64,000 nucleotides of DNA from Lachnospira rogosae (GCF_040096455.1 NZ_JBBMER010000006.1:124001-188000), one strand, 5' to 3'; shown: positions 53,032 through 62,588, numbered from the stretch's first letter. The notes: generated by a model from the sequence alone, not told the origin. Translations and numbers: made by a program.

Positions 53032-53310
53032 TGCTTAAAAAGACATGATAACAGTTCTTATACTATAAAGGCAGTATATGTATGGGAAAATCGGTATTGA
53101 CCGAGCTCTTTGAGCGAGGGATACTTCTTGTCCGAAGGGCAAGAAGGTGTAACTGAGAATACTTAGATCAATCGAAGTTTTTAGGGCTAAAGCCAATATA
53201 AATAATACTAGACAGGTTTGTCCAATAGCGTAAATACAGCATTTTCTCGCTTTGTGTCGTGTTATGTTTAGTAGAATAATATTACTCTGTCAATGAAAGG
53301 AGGAAACAGT
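53032..53310. other. intergenic segment with dense hairpins (possible structured RNA or mobile-element end)
   Basis: Within 53094-53162 a 5-bp outer stem (GTATT/AATAC) encloses GCTC-TTT-GAGC (53105-53115) and a 10-bp hairpin CTTCTTGTCC-GAA-GGGCAAGAAG (53124-53146, one G-U). GACA-GGTT-TGTC follows at 53211-53222. It is more GC-rich than its surroundings. No gene is seen, and I cannot assign it to a known RNA. Confidence 0.5.
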
Positions 53311-53439
53311 ATGGATCAGAAAAAGATTGGACGTTTCTTAAAAGAACTTAGGAAAGAAAAGGTTATTACACAGGAACAGCTTGCCGAAAAGATAAAAGTT
53401 TCAGGCCGAACGGTTTCTAGATGGGAAACAGGTGTTTGA
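53311..53439 (+). pseudogene. truncated XRE-family helix-turn-helix regulator
   Basis: AAAGGAGG precedes the ATG. The 42-residue product is a complete XRE helix-turn-helix (TQEQLAEKIKVSGRTVSRWE) that stops right after the recognition helix (ETGV, TGA). Full-length relatives continue with NxxPD and a further domain. It could be a DNA-binding micro-protein, but truncation by the adjacent rearrangement is more likely. Confidence 0.7.
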
Positions 53440-53726
53440 GTTATAATAGGACCAAGTTAGATGAAACCCAGTAAAATCAAGGGGTTATGCCTAATTTAGT
53501 CCTTATTTTTATACCAATTTAGCGGTAGATAAGGCAGCGCTGTTATATCAAAACCGAAAATCCAAGTCAGTATCACAGATGTCCGCAATCAGTCTGAGAG
53601 TGAATCTGTGTGCTTAGATTAGGTACAATTTTATATTAAAACATTTAGTGAGGACTAAATTAGCACTTGAGATGGAATATTCCATCAGCTGGTTTGGTCC
53701 TCTATTTATTTGAGAGGAGTGGTCGA
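53440..53726. other. rearranged intergenic stretch with 13-bp inverted repeat
   Basis: CTAATTTAGTCCT at 53491-53503 is inverted at 53651-53663. The first arm lies just after the truncated XRE gene and the second just before the small membrane protein gene, so the 170 bp may be a small inserted element. No gene lies inside. Confidence 0.45.
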
Positions 53727-53873
53727 ATGGGCAAAGTGTTAATTTGGTTCGTAATCATTATTAGTACAGTGGTTCTCTACTGTCTTATGAAAGTTAAGGC
53801 AGAGAGTGATGAACTGTATTTAGATAAGGTTTTTTATGATGAAAACAGTATATCATATGCGTTCATGCATTGA
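53727..53873 (+). CDS. small membrane protein, unknown, possibly truncated
   Basis: AGAGGAG lies about 8 bp before the ATG. The 48 residues start with a single membrane span (VLIWFVIIISTVVLYCLM) and end in a charged tail (KAESDELYLDKVFYDEN). No family is recognised. It borders an IS remnant, so it may be the N-terminal piece of a longer gene. Confidence 0.45.
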   Translation: MGKVLIWFVIIISTVVLYCLMKVKAESDELYLDKVFYDENSISYAFMH

Positions 53874-54021
53874 AAATACTGTTCAGTTAAGAAATGCTGT
53901 ATTTTTTTGGTGCACTAATGCGTAGAAAGCAGGTGTATGATGAGTTCAAATCATTTTTTTGTGTATGACAAAAAGACAGATTGCATATCTGCCTCATAAT
54001 GCAGTATAATGGTAACGAGAT

Positions 54022-54798
54022 TTATGCAACCCGATACATGAAATCCCTATTTCTCTTTGGACGGAGGGGGATAGGATATTTTCGATTGTACCTGACAGGT
54101 GTCAGATACTTTTGTATGAGAAGCATGGTCTCTGTTTCGTTACCACCGTGTTTGAGATACGCCCTGCATATGTTTACTGCGATGGCGAAATTAATTTTAT
54201 AGATGTGTTTGGTATTTTTAGATTTTTTTACCATAGCGTGAGAAGTCACTAATTCACAGAAATTATACAGAATCATATGGGCATTGATTTCCTGAAGGAT
54301 TCCATCATATTTGCTGCTGTGCCAGTTGATCAGACCGATGGTGTATTTGAGTTCACGGAAGCTTGTTTCCTCGCTCCAGCGCATCCGGTAAAGTTTATTG
54401 ATTTCTTCCAGAGGAAGTTCTTCTGAAAGATTGGTGGCAATACAGATATAGGTTCCATTATCAAGGCGAACACGTACAATACGGAATTCAATATCGTAAT
54501 ACATGCAGTTTTTATCAAGAAAATCAAAATCGGTAGAAGGCTGAAGTATGGTAAAGGTGTTAGGATTCCACAGTGTTTCTTTCGTATGGCGTCTGGTAAG
54601 TGTTGTCCTTATATGAGTATCAAATTCGCTGTCAGGCAAATCATAAGAGGAAAGGATACCATTACTGTTGATATCCTTCATGCGGATAACGAAATACATT
54701 CCCTTCCGGATCAGGTGTGCAAAGGTATTAAAACTTTCGTAACCACTGTCTGCCATAAGGATGGTATTATTACAATACTTACGAAAAACATCAGATCA
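54022..54798 (-). pseudogene. IS4-family transposase, 3' part only
   Basis: The frame opens with NTILMADSGYES, which carries the second DDE aspartate, and ends with the IS4 signature Y-(2)-R-(3)-E-(6)-K (YRMRWSEETSFRELK), giving the catalytic Glu. The first Asp and the N-terminal domain are missing, and a stop codon lies just upstream, so no active transposase can be made. Only about 245 of an expected 400-450 residues remain. It marks the left edge of the phospholipid island. Confidence 0.85.
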
Positions 54799-54931
54799 GT
54801 GCAGTAGATATGCATATAGAAAATCTGGATAGTGATAAAATGATTTGTTATCCAGTAATTCAAGGAGAACGAATCAACTATCAAAATAAATAATGTTTTG
54901 AAATCAGGGATGAGGTAGAAAGGAAAGTTCC

Positions 54932-55612
54932 ATGACAAAAGATGAAGTAAAAAAACTCAGGATGAACAGTCCGGAATCACTACAGTTTTTAAATAATGCT
55001 ACAAAATTTTATAATTTAATGATGATGTATCGTTGTGCTATTCGGGAGATACAAACTAAACTTGAGGTTTTGGATGATGAATTTTCAGTTGAGAACAATC
55101 GAAATCCTATTTCTTTTATAAAAACAAGAATTAAGCAGCCCAATAGTATTTACGATAAACTGCAGAAGATGGGATATGAATTTACAACAGAAAATATACA
55201 GACATATCTCAATGATGTAGCAGGCGTTAGAATAGTTTGTGCGTTTATTGACGATATTTATATGATATCAGATTTGATTACCCAACAGGATGATATTAAA
55301 GTTATTGAAATAAAAGATTATATAAAAAATCCAAAATCGAATGGTTATCGAAGCTATCATATGATTGTTGAAATACCAGTATTTTTTGCTAAGGGTAAAA
55401 CACCTATGCGTGTAGAATTACAGATTCGAACCAATGGTATGGATTTCTGGGCAACATTGGAACATCAACTTCGCTATAAAAAAGGAATTGAAGAAATGCC
55501 TGGCTATGATGAGATAAGTGAAGAATTACTTCATTCTGCAAGAGCTATCATTGAAGCAGATAATGAAATGCAGAGAATAAAAGACAAAATTGGTATGTTC
55601 TACGAAATTTAG
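54932..55612 (+). CDS. second small alarmone synthetase, RelA/SpoT domain
   Basis: The 226-residue protein is a close paralogue of the 22113-22901 product, with the same motifs: FIKTRIKQPNSIYDKL, LNDVAGVRIVCAF, DYIKNPKSNGYRSYHM and VELQIRTNGMDFWATLEHQLRYK. It lacks the longer Lys-rich C-terminus of the first. It makes (p)ppGpp-type alarmones. It directly precedes cls (36 bp), so stress signalling and lipid change may be co-expressed. Confidence 0.92.
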   Translation: MTKDEVKKLRMNSPESLQFLNNATKFYNLMMMYRCAIREIQTKLEVLDDEFSVENNRNPISFIKTRIKQPNSIYDKLQKMGYEFTTENIQTYLNDVAGVRIVCAFIDDIYMISDLITQQDDIKVIEIKDYIKNPKSNGYRSYHMIVEIPVFFAKGKTPMRVELQIRTNGMDFWATLEHQLRYKKGIEEMPGYDEISEELLHSARAIIEADNEMQRIKDKIGMFYEI

Positions 55613-55647
55613 GGAGAAAACTGAGCAAGTAGGAAGGTGGAATATAT

Positions 55648-57207
55648 ATGAAACAAGATACTTTAGAGGGCAAAGCAAAAACAAAAAATGGGGTAAAACG
55701 GCTGTGTTTTTCCATAATCTGCATTCTTCTGGAAGTGATTTTTATTATTACTATCGTAACACGCTTGAATGAATATGCAGAAATCATAAATTTATTTACA
55801 AGGATTTTGAGTGGGATCTTGGTTTTGGGATTGTACGCATCAAATAAGACATCCTCTATGAAAATGCCTTGGGTCATCTTAATTCTAATTTTCCCAATTA
55901 TGGGTGTAGGCCTGTATTTGCTGATTGGTTTGAATGGTGGCACACATAAAATGCGTGAGCGATATGCAGAAATTGATAGCAAATTGTTACCAATGCTTCC
56001 GGACAGTCAGGAGTGTTTGAGCAGAATAAAAGAAACAATTCCGAAAGCAGGAAATATAGCAAGTTACATACAAAGAAATTCGCAGTATCCAATCTATCAG
56101 AATACGGATATTGTGTATTTTGATGAAGCAGTGAAAGGATTAGAGGCACAGCTTAAGGATTTGGAGAAAGCACAGAAGTTTATCTTTATGGAATATCATG
56201 CGATAGAAGACGCTGAAGCATGGCATAAGATTCAAGATGTTCTGGAAGAGCGAGTAAAAGCAGGTGTGGAAGTTAGAGTACTCTACGATGATATGGGTTC
56301 TATAGGCTTTATTAACACAGATTTTGTGAAAAAGATGGAGGCAATAGGAATTCATTGCCGTGTATTCAATCCGTTTATGCCAGGTTTAAATCTGTTTTTG
56401 AACAATCGTGATCATAGAAAAATAACAGTTATTGATGGAAAAGTCGGATTTACAGGTGGATATAATCTAGCAAACGAATATTTTAATTACACACACCCGT
56501 ATGGACAGTGGAAAGATACAGGTATTCGTTTAGAAGGAGATGCTGTTCAGTCGCTTACGGTGACATTTTTGGAAATGTGGAATGCAGTAAGTGCTAAGGA
56601 TGCTAATGATCCTGATTTTAGTAAATACCTTTTCCACTATGATTATGCGGCACAGCAAACTGGGTTTGTTCAACCTTATGCAGACAGCCCTGTGGATAAT
56701 GAACAGGTAGGAGAAGAAGTTTATATCAGTATGATAAATAAAGCTGAAAAATATTGTTGGTTTATGACTCCGTATCTAATCATAACAGATGAAATGACGC
56801 ATGCGTTATGTCTGGCTGCTAAGCGAGGGGTAGACGTAAGAATTATCACACCTGGTATCCCTGATAAAAAATTCATTTATAATATAACTCGTTCTTTTTA
56901 TCATGGATTAGTTAAACATGGTGTTCGTGTTTATGAGTGGACTCCTGGTTTCTGTCATGCAAAAATGAGTGTGGCAGATGACTGTATGGCAACTTGTGGA
57001 ACAATTAATCTGGATTATCGAAGTTTATATCACCATTTTGAAAACGGCTGTTTTATGGCAGATTGTCAGGCAGTTGTGGATATAAAAAATGATCTGATAA
57101 GAACGATGGGAGAATGTCGTGATGTGACAGACCAATATCAAACCGGACGAAGTGCATATTTGCGACTGGGACAATTATTTATGAGATTATTTGCTGGATT
57201 GCTATAA
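55648..57207 (+). CDS. cls: cardiolipin synthase (PLD superfamily)
   Basis: Joins phosphatidylglycerol molecules to cardiolipin at the membrane. The 519 residues have two N-terminal spans (about 15-90), a linker, and two PLD domains, each with an HKD motif: HRKITVIDGKVGFTGG (about 257-272) and HAKMSVADDCMATCGT (about 436-451). Length and layout are those of bacterial ClsA-type enzymes. GGAAGGTGG lies before the ATG. It is followed by a terminator. Confidence 0.94.
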   Translation: MKQDTLEGKAKTKNGVKRLCFSIICILLEVIFIITIVTRLNEYAEIINLFTRILSGILVLGLYASNKTSSMKMPWVILILIFPIMGVGLYLLIGLNGGTHKMRERYAEIDSKLLPMLPDSQECLSRIKETIPKAGNIASYIQRNSQYPIYQNTDIVYFDEAVKGLEAQLKDLEKAQKFIFMEYHAIEDAEAWHKIQDVLEERVKAGVEVRVLYDDMGSIGFINTDFVKKMEAIGIHCRVFNPFMPGLNLFLNNRDHRKITVIDGKVGFTGGYNLANEYFNYTHPYGQWKDTGIRLEGDAVQSLTVTFLEMWNAVSAKDANDPDFSKYLFHYDYAAQQTGFVQPYADSPVDNEQVGEEVYISMINKAEKYCWFMTPYLIITDEMTHALCLAAKRGVDVRIITPGIPDKKFIYNITRSFYHGLVKHGVRVYEWTPGFCHAKMSVADDCMATCGTINLDYRSLYHHFENGCFMADCQAVVDIKNDLIRTMGECRDVTDQYQTGRSAYLRLGQLFMRLFAGLL

Positions 57208-57220
57208 GAATCTGATGAAA

Positions 57221-57278
57221 CGACCTTTCAAAAAACAGTTGATTTAGAAGTTAACTGTTTTTGAAAGGCCGTTTTTGC
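57221..57278 (+). terminator. terminator after cls
   Basis: A long stem, positions 57221-57240 with 57253-57271, mostly paired, followed by five T residues. Confidence 0.85.
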
Positions 57279-57336
57279 TATATCTAACAGTCTGTTGTAC
57301 AAAGAAGATTTTGCATGGATGAAAAAACAAACCTTG

Positions 57337-57352
57337 TTGAGGTTAAATTGAG
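57337..57352 (+). promoter_or_regulatory. TTGAG-N6-TTGAG direct repeat upstream of citrate synthase
   Basis: TTGAG at 57337-57341 and 57348-57352 have 11-bp periodicity. The 16 bases are identical to those at 59355-59370, and TTGTATTGTAT follows 7 bp later in both. The layout fits a binding site of an OmpR-family regulator overlapping a promoter -35. Confidence 0.65.
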
Positions 57353-57473
57353 TTTTCCATTGTATTGTATTGCTAATGAATAAGAATAAGAACAGACAAT
57401 GCTGAATGCTCTGGAAACAAGAATATCTGAGTATAGTATGTAAGTTCGTAACAGAATGAAAGGAGCGATTCAA

Positions 57474-58820
57474 ATGAGCAATTTGGAAAATTATATGAAA
57501 CGGCAAGCAATTTTTTGTGAACAAAATGATAGCATTAGTAAGAATCTGTATTCAGAGTATGGTGTAAAAAGAGGCTTACGAGATGAAAAAGGCCAAGGTG
57601 TGTTGACGGGGCTTACAAATATTTCTGATATAAAAGCTTTTGAATATCATGATGGAGTAAAGAGTCCATGTGATGGCGAGTTATCTTATCGTGGTTATAA
57701 TATAAAAGATTTAGTAACAGGAAGTAAAGGAAAAAGGTTTGTCTTTGAAGAAGGAGCATATCTTCTTTTATTCGGAGAATTGCCAACTGATACACAGTTA
57801 ATGGAATTTCAGGGAAGACTATCTGATTGTATGGAACTACCGACTAACTTTACCAGAGATGTCATTATGAAAGCACCTACATCAGATATTATGGGTTCTA
57901 TGACTCGAAGTATTCTTACATTGGGCTCTTACGATAAGGAGAAAGAAAGTCTTGAAATTCCGAATGTGCTAAGGCAGAGTATGCAGTTGATCGCAGTATT
58001 TCCTATGTTAGCAGTATATGCATACCATGCTTATTGTCATTATGAAAAAAACGAAAGTATGTATATTCATAGACCTGAAAAAGATTTATCTATTGCTGAA
58101 AATTTCCTGCGCCTATTAAGACCAGATACAAAATTCACAGAACTGGAAGCAAGAGTACTGGATATAGCATTATTGTTACATATGGAACATGGTGGTGGTA
58201 ACAATTCTACATTCACTACACGGGTAGTAACATCTTCAGGTTCAGATACTTATTCTGTTATTTCAGCAGCAATGTCATCCTTAAAAGGAAAAAAACATGG
58301 CGGTGCAAATCTGATGGTAATGAATATGATGGATGATATTAAAAGTCATGTGAAAGATTATGAAGACGAAGAGGAAATTGCATCATATCTGAGTAAGATT
58401 TTGAAGAAAGAGGCGTTTGATCAGAAAGGACTTATTTATGGAATGGGACATGCTGTATATTCTATTTCCGATCCGAGAGAAATGGTGTTCAAAGGCTTTG
58501 TAGAACAACTCGCAAGGGATAAAGGACGTGAGAAAGATATGACCCTTTATAACAATATTGAGAAGATTGCACCTAAGTTGATTGCAAAGCAGCGTCAGAT
58601 ATTCAAAGGAGTAAGTCCTAATATAGATTTCTATAGTGGTTTTGTGTATGACATGTTGAATATTCCAAGAGAATTGTACACGCCATTATTTGCGATAGCA
58701 AGAATTGCTGGTTGGAGTGCACATCGCCTGGAAGAATTGATAACTACAGATAAGATCATTCGCCCGGCATATAAGAGTCTAGTCAGCAAAAAAGAATATA
58801 TAGAAAGAGAGGAACGATAA
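57474..58820 (+). CDS. gltA: citrate synthase
   Basis: Condenses oxaloacetate and acetyl-CoA to citrate. The 448 residues include the family motifs GELSYRGYNIKDL, LLLHMEHGGGNNSTFTTRVV (His active region), MSSLKGKKHGGAN, GMGHAVYSISDPR (second active His) and the C-terminal ARIAGWSAHRLEE. AAAGGAG before ATG 57474 excludes the in-frame start at 57456. Its place among phospholipid genes is unusual, and the next gene follows by 1 bp. Confidence 0.94.
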   Translation: MSNLENYMKRQAIFCEQNDSISKNLYSEYGVKRGLRDEKGQGVLTGLTNISDIKAFEYHDGVKSPCDGELSYRGYNIKDLVTGSKGKRFVFEEGAYLLLFGELPTDTQLMEFQGRLSDCMELPTNFTRDVIMKAPTSDIMGSMTRSILTLGSYDKEKESLEIPNVLRQSMQLIAVFPMLAVYAYHAYCHYEKNESMYIHRPEKDLSIAENFLRLLRPDTKFTELEARVLDIALLLHMEHGGGNNSTFTTRVVTSSGSDTYSVISAAMSSLKGKKHGGANLMVMNMMDDIKSHVKDYEDEEEIASYLSKILKKEAFDQKGLIYGMGHAVYSISDPREMVFKGFVEQLARDKGREKDMTLYNNIEKIAPKLIAKQRQIFKGVSPNIDFYSGFVYDMLNIPRELYTPLFAIARIAGWSAHRLEELITTDKIIRPAYKSLVSKKEYIEREER

Positions 58821-58821
58821 T

Positions 58822-59247
58822 ATGGGAGCAGGAACCAGTGCAGAGGAGTTTTTTTTAAAGAGCATCAATGTTGAAAGCATATTTGAATTTGTCGAAAGAA
58901 CAGATTATTTGTTCCTTTATAGTATAAAGGAATGTGTTGAAAAATCAGACTGTCATGAAGGAGTATATCTTTCAGAAGTGGCAGAATACATGAAATTATC
59001 GATTCCAGAAACATCTAAGATGGTAAAAAGTCTTGAAAATAAAGGATATATTATCTGGAAATTAGATGAGAAAAAAGAAAGAACGTACCTTGTTTTGACG
59101 AACAAGGCAATTGAATTAAGTAATTGTCAGAAAGAAAAAATGATAGAAGCTTATGAAAAAATCATATCGAATATACAAGAAGATGACCTGGCAGTTACAC
59201 GGTGTACATTGAGAAAAATCCGACAGCTTATGGAAGAAATAAAATAG
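58822..59247 (+). CDS. MarR-like winged-helix regulator
   Basis: The 141-residue protein has a MarR-type core: YLSEVAEYMKLSIPETSKMVKSLENKGYI (helix-turn-helix, about 52-80), the wing KLDEKKERTYLVLT and C-terminal dimer helices. It starts one base after the gltA stop with GAGGAA before the ATG, so it is co-expressed with gltA and may feed back on it. Sequence similarity to the MarR at 48223 is low. Confidence 0.85.
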   Translation: MGAGTSAEEFFLKSINVESIFEFVERTDYLFLYSIKECVEKSDCHEGVYLSEVAEYMKLSIPETSKMVKSLENKGYIIWKLDEKKERTYLVLTNKAIELSNCQKEKMIEAYEKIISNIQEDDLAVTRCTLRKIRQLMEEIK

Positions 59248-59294
59248 TGATTAATACAACGGAGTAAGAAAAGCTCCTTCATATATTAGAATAA

Positions 59295-59338
59295 AAATAT
59301 GACTGTTTCTTTAAAAAGAAGCCTGTCATATTTTTTTA
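59295..59338 (+). terminator. terminator after the gltA-marR pair
   Basis: AAATATGAC and TTTCTTT arms pair with AAAGAAG and GTCATATTT with a small internal mismatch, followed by a T7 run. Confidence 0.85.
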
Positions 59339-59354
59339 TGAAAAATAAATTTTG

Positions 59355-59370
59355 TTGAGGTTAAATTGAG
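59355..59370 (+). promoter_or_regulatory. TTGAG-N6-TTGAG direct repeat upstream of the PLD gene
   Basis: Identical 16 bases to 57337-57352 (TTGAGGTTAAATTGAG). A -10-like TATAAG at 59386-59391 places the second half-site over the -35 position, as in activator-dependent promoters. Confidence 0.65.
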
Positions 59371-59422
59371 ATTGACTTTGTATTGTATAAGTATGAAATA
59401 AAAAGGAATCAGGTGATGTACA

Positions 59423-60856
59423 ATGAAAAAGTATACAATATGTAAAATCCTTCTTGTTATACTGGCAATTTTTTTATGTGTGGCTTTTTATGAATTGCTC
59501 GGAATCTGCGTTGCATATAAAAAGCAGCCGGAAGTGTCCAATACAACCAAAAAAGAAACAAAAAATGGGTCATGGAACGAATGCAGTGAAAATACAGAAC
59601 GGGCAGTAATCATAGAAAAGAATCCAGAAGCGCTTTTACAAAGAGTGCGTTTGATCAAGAATGCAAAAAAGGAAATTATTCTTTCTACTTTTGCATTTCA
59701 ATCCGATGAAAGTGGAAAATTGATTTTAGGAGCACTGCATGATGCGGCAGACAGAGGTGTACATATTCGTCTGTTAGTAGATGGAATGGAGAGCTGGATT
59801 GATATGGAAGGAAATCCGTATTTCTATGGATTATCTTCCCATGAGAATGTTGAAATTAAACTGTATAATAAGGCCAATCCGTTGAAACCATGGAAGATGA
59901 TGGGTAGAATGCATGATAAATATTTGATTGCAGATGGAAAGAGATATATTCTTGGTGGAAGAAATACATACAATTATTTCCTGGGTGATTTTCCGGGACA
60001 TAAGAACTATGACAGAGACGTGTTAGTGGTTTGCGATGAACCTGAGAAAGAAAATTCAGTTAACCAGTTGTTAGAGTATTTTGAAACGATATGGGAACAA
60101 GAAGACAGTGGTTATTTTCATGACAATAAAAAACTGGCAAATAGAAAATCTGTAAAGAACGCAGTTTTAGAGCTGCAGAACGGCTATCAGAAATATTTTG
60201 AAGAGAATAAGGAAAGAATCTGCGATACCGATTACACGGACGAAACTTTTGAGACAGAAAAGATTGCATTAGTGTCAAATCCTATTCACACAGGTTCCAA
60301 AGAACCAGTGGTGTGGTATCAGTTGGGAGAATTGATGAAAAATGCAAAAAATCGTGTGAAGATCCACACGCCATATATTATCTGTAATGATATGATGTAT
60401 AATACATGGGAGGAGATTGCAGAGAACGTTTCAGATTTTTCTATCATGACAAATTCAGTTGCGAATAATGGGAATCCATTTGGGGCTGCCGATTATGCGA
60501 AAAACAGAAATAGAATCTTAAGTACAGGAATTAATATCTGGGAATATGAAGGCGGTTATTCATACCACGGAAAAAGTATTCTGATTGACGATGATCTGTC
60601 TGTAATCGGTTCCTTTAATATGGACATGAGAAGTGCATATCTGGATACGGAACTGATGCTTGTAATTCGCAGTAAAGATATTAATAAACAGTTGGAAGAG
60701 GGCATGATGGAATATGAAAGAGTGTCCCGCCAGGTATTGGAAGATGGAACCTATCGTGATCCATATCATGTAGAGCCAATCGAATTAACAAAGAAACGTC
60801 AGAGAAAAATATTTTTGGTACAGCATCTGCTTGGATGGGCAAGGTATCTGTTTTAA
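59423..60856 (+). CDS. membrane-anchored PLD-family phospholipid synthase/hydrolase
   Basis: The 477 residues start with a signal anchor (about 7-30), then two PLD domains with HDKYLIADGKRYILGG (about 172-187) and HGKSILIDDDLSVIGS (about 384-399). Spacing and length fit cardiolipin-synthase-like enzymes (ClsC/YmdC-type or phosphatidyltransferases) rather than secreted PLDs. It differs clearly from the cls at 55648. It has the shared TTGAG repeat upstream and precedes a two-component system, so its expression may answer a membrane signal. Confidence 0.85.
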   Translation: MKKYTICKILLVILAIFLCVAFYELLGICVAYKKQPEVSNTTKKETKNGSWNECSENTERAVIIEKNPEALLQRVRLIKNAKKEIILSTFAFQSDESGKLILGALHDAADRGVHIRLLVDGMESWIDMEGNPYFYGLSSHENVEIKLYNKANPLKPWKMMGRMHDKYLIADGKRYILGGRNTYNYFLGDFPGHKNYDRDVLVVCDEPEKENSVNQLLEYFETIWEQEDSGYFHDNKKLANRKSVKNAVLELQNGYQKYFEENKERICDTDYTDETFETEKIALVSNPIHTGSKEPVVWYQLGELMKNAKNRVKIHTPYIICNDMMYNTWEEIAENVSDFSIMTNSVANNGNPFGAADYAKNRNRILSTGINIWEYEGGYSYHGKSILIDDDLSVIGSFNMDMRSAYLDTELMLVIRSKDINKQLEEGMMEYERVSRQVLEDGTYRDPYHVEPIELTKKRQRKIFLVQHLLGWARYLF

Positions 60857-60873
60857 TAAGGAGGAAGGAAAAC

Positions 60874-61545
60874 GTGTTTCAAATATTGATTGTAGAAGAT
60901 GATAAAGAATTAAGCCAGCTATTCCAAAAAGTGCTTGAGAAGAATGGATATCAAGTCAAAAGTGCATCGGATGGAGCACAGGCATTAGAAGTATTGGATA
61001 AGGAATATATTGATCTGATCATTTCTGATATTATGATGCCGGTTATGGATGGCTATGAACTGGTGTCAGAACTTCGCTCAGCAGGATATCAGATACCAGT
61101 GCTTATGATCACTGCGAAAGGTTCCTTTGATGATATGCGCCAGGGATTTCTTTCGGGAAGTGACGATTATATGGTAAAACCGGTAAATGTGAATGAAATG
61201 GTTTTAAGAGTCGGAGCACTGCTTCGCCGTGCACAGATACTGAATGAACACAAAATTGTGATCGGTTCAACAGAGTTTGATTATGATGCAATGACGGTTA
61301 CAACTGATAAGGAAAGTCTTGTTTTGCCTAAAAAAGAATTCCTGCTTTTATATAAGCTTGCAGCTTCGCCAGGCAGAACATTTACAAAACAACAGTTGAT
61401 GGATGAAGTATGGGGATACGAGACGGAGGCAGACCCACATACGATAGAGGTACATATAGGAAGAATCAGAGAGCGTTTTAAAGATAACCCTGATTTTGAA
61501 ATTGTAACAATGCGTGGAATTGGATACAAGGTGGTGAAAAAATAA
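60874..61545 (+). CDS. OmpR-family response regulator
   Basis: The 223-residue regulator has the receiver motifs EDD, the phosphoacceptor Asp in LIISDIMMPVMDGYE, and Lys in YMVKPVN, followed by a winged helix (LPKKEFLLLYKLAASPGRTF, DPHTIEVHIGRIRERF). AAGGAGG at 60858-60864 fixes the GTG at 60874 as start; the upstream in-frame ATG at 60835 lies inside the PLD gene. Its stop overlaps the kinase start. It is the natural candidate to bind the TTGAG repeats. Confidence 0.93.
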   Translation: MFQILIVEDDKELSQLFQKVLEKNGYQVKSASDGAQALEVLDKEYIDLIISDIMMPVMDGYELVSELRSAGYQIPVLMITAKGSFDDMRQGFLSGSDDYMVKPVNVNEMVLRVGALLRRAQILNEHKIVIGSTEFDYDAMTVTTDKESLVLPKKEFLLLYKLAASPGRTFTKQQLMDEVWGYETEADPHTIEVHIGRIRERFKDNPDFEIVTMRGIGYKVVKK

Positions 61546-62588
61546 TGGAACAAAAGAAAGAAAAAGGATTGCGGATCCGATCCTGTCTGACTGGTGCAAT
61601 CTGGCTGGCACTTGTATTTTCAACAGTTATATCTGCTTTATTATTTGCTTTTTTGAATCATTTTTTTAATCTGCCGGGCAGCATACCTGTGCTTGGCTGG
61701 CTTTTGATTTTCAATACATTGATTGCAGGGCTGATCACTTCCTTTATTAATGCAAAGTTACTGGAACCAATTACCAGACTTAGTAAAGCAATGAAGGAAG
61801 TTTCTCAGGGAGATTTTGAACAGCATTTGGAAACGAACAGCCGTATAGCAGAAGTTGGAGAATCTTATCAGAGTTTTAATGTGATGACAAAAGAGCTTCG
61901 TGCAACAGAGGTGCTGCAGATGGATTTTGTATCTAATGTTTCTCATGAGTTTAAGACCCCGATTAATGCCATTGAAGGGTATACAATGCTTCTTCAGGGA
62001 GAAGAACTGTCTCAGGAGCAAGAGGAATATGTAGAAAAAATCCTGTTTAATACCCAAAGGCTTTCCGGATTGGTTGGTAATATTTTGCTGTTATCCAAGT
62101 TAGAGAATCAGAACATACCAATGAAAAAAACAGAATATCGTTTGGATGAACAGATCCGTCAGGCATTTCTTTCCCTGGAGACAAAATGGACAGAAAAAGA
62201 AATTGGTTTTCAGGTAGAGCTGGAGGAAGTTAAATATACTGGGAATGAAGGACTTTTTATGCATATCTGGATAAATCTTTTGGATAATGCGATTAAGTTC
62301 AGCCCATCAAAGGGGACAATTACGATGTTTCTGAAACAAGAACAGGATTCTGTTAAGTTCATTCTGGAAGATGAAGGACCAGGAATAGAGGATGATGTAA
62401 AATCCAGAATATTTGACAAGTTCTATCAGGTAGATGGATCTCATAAAGCAGAAGGAAATGGCCTAGGTCTTGCACTTGTAAAACGGATTGTATATAGTGC
62501 CGGAGGAACAATCAAAGCAGAAAACCGTGAATATGGTGGATGCAGATTTGTTGTAGAGCTTCCAATACAGAAAGATGAGGCCATATAA
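61545..62588 (+). CDS. sensor histidine kinase
   Basis: The 347 residues have two spans close together (about 14-38 and 44-66) with almost no extracellular loop, the layout of intramembrane-sensing kinases. A HAMP domain (about 67-115), the phosphoacceptor His in NVSHEFKTPINAIEG, the N-box NLLDNAIKFS, and G-boxes GPGIEDD and GNGLGLALVK follow. A kinase with this topology often senses cell-envelope stress through a partner protein; the FUSC protein encoded next is a candidate. Confidence 0.93.
   Translation: MEQKKEKGLRIRSCLTGAIWLALVFSTVISALLFAFLNHFFNLPGSIPVLGWLLIFNTLIAGLITSFINAKLLEPITRLSKAMKEVSQGDFEQHLETNSRIAEVGESYQSFNVMTKELRATEVLQMDFVSNVSHEFKTPINAIEGYTMLLQGEELSQEQEEYVEKILFNTQRLSGLVGNILLLSKLENQNIPMKKTEYRLDEQIRQAFLSLETKWTEKEIGFQVELEEVKYTGNEGLFMHIWINLLDNAIKFSPSKGTITMFLKQEQDSVKFILEDEGPGIEDDVKSRIFDKFYQVDGSHKAEGNGLGLALVKRIVYSAGGTIKAENREYGGCRFVVELPIQKDEAI

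Noticed and set aside
51223..53439. complete defence system built on the DUF4268 nuclease-like gene
   Set aside because: The neighbours are an oxidoreductase, an interrupted gene and a truncated regulator; no intact effector, helicase or methylase partner is present.
54022..54931. intact IS4 insertion sequence
   Set aside because: The transposase lacks its N-terminal part and first catalytic Asp, and no terminal inverted repeats could be identified.
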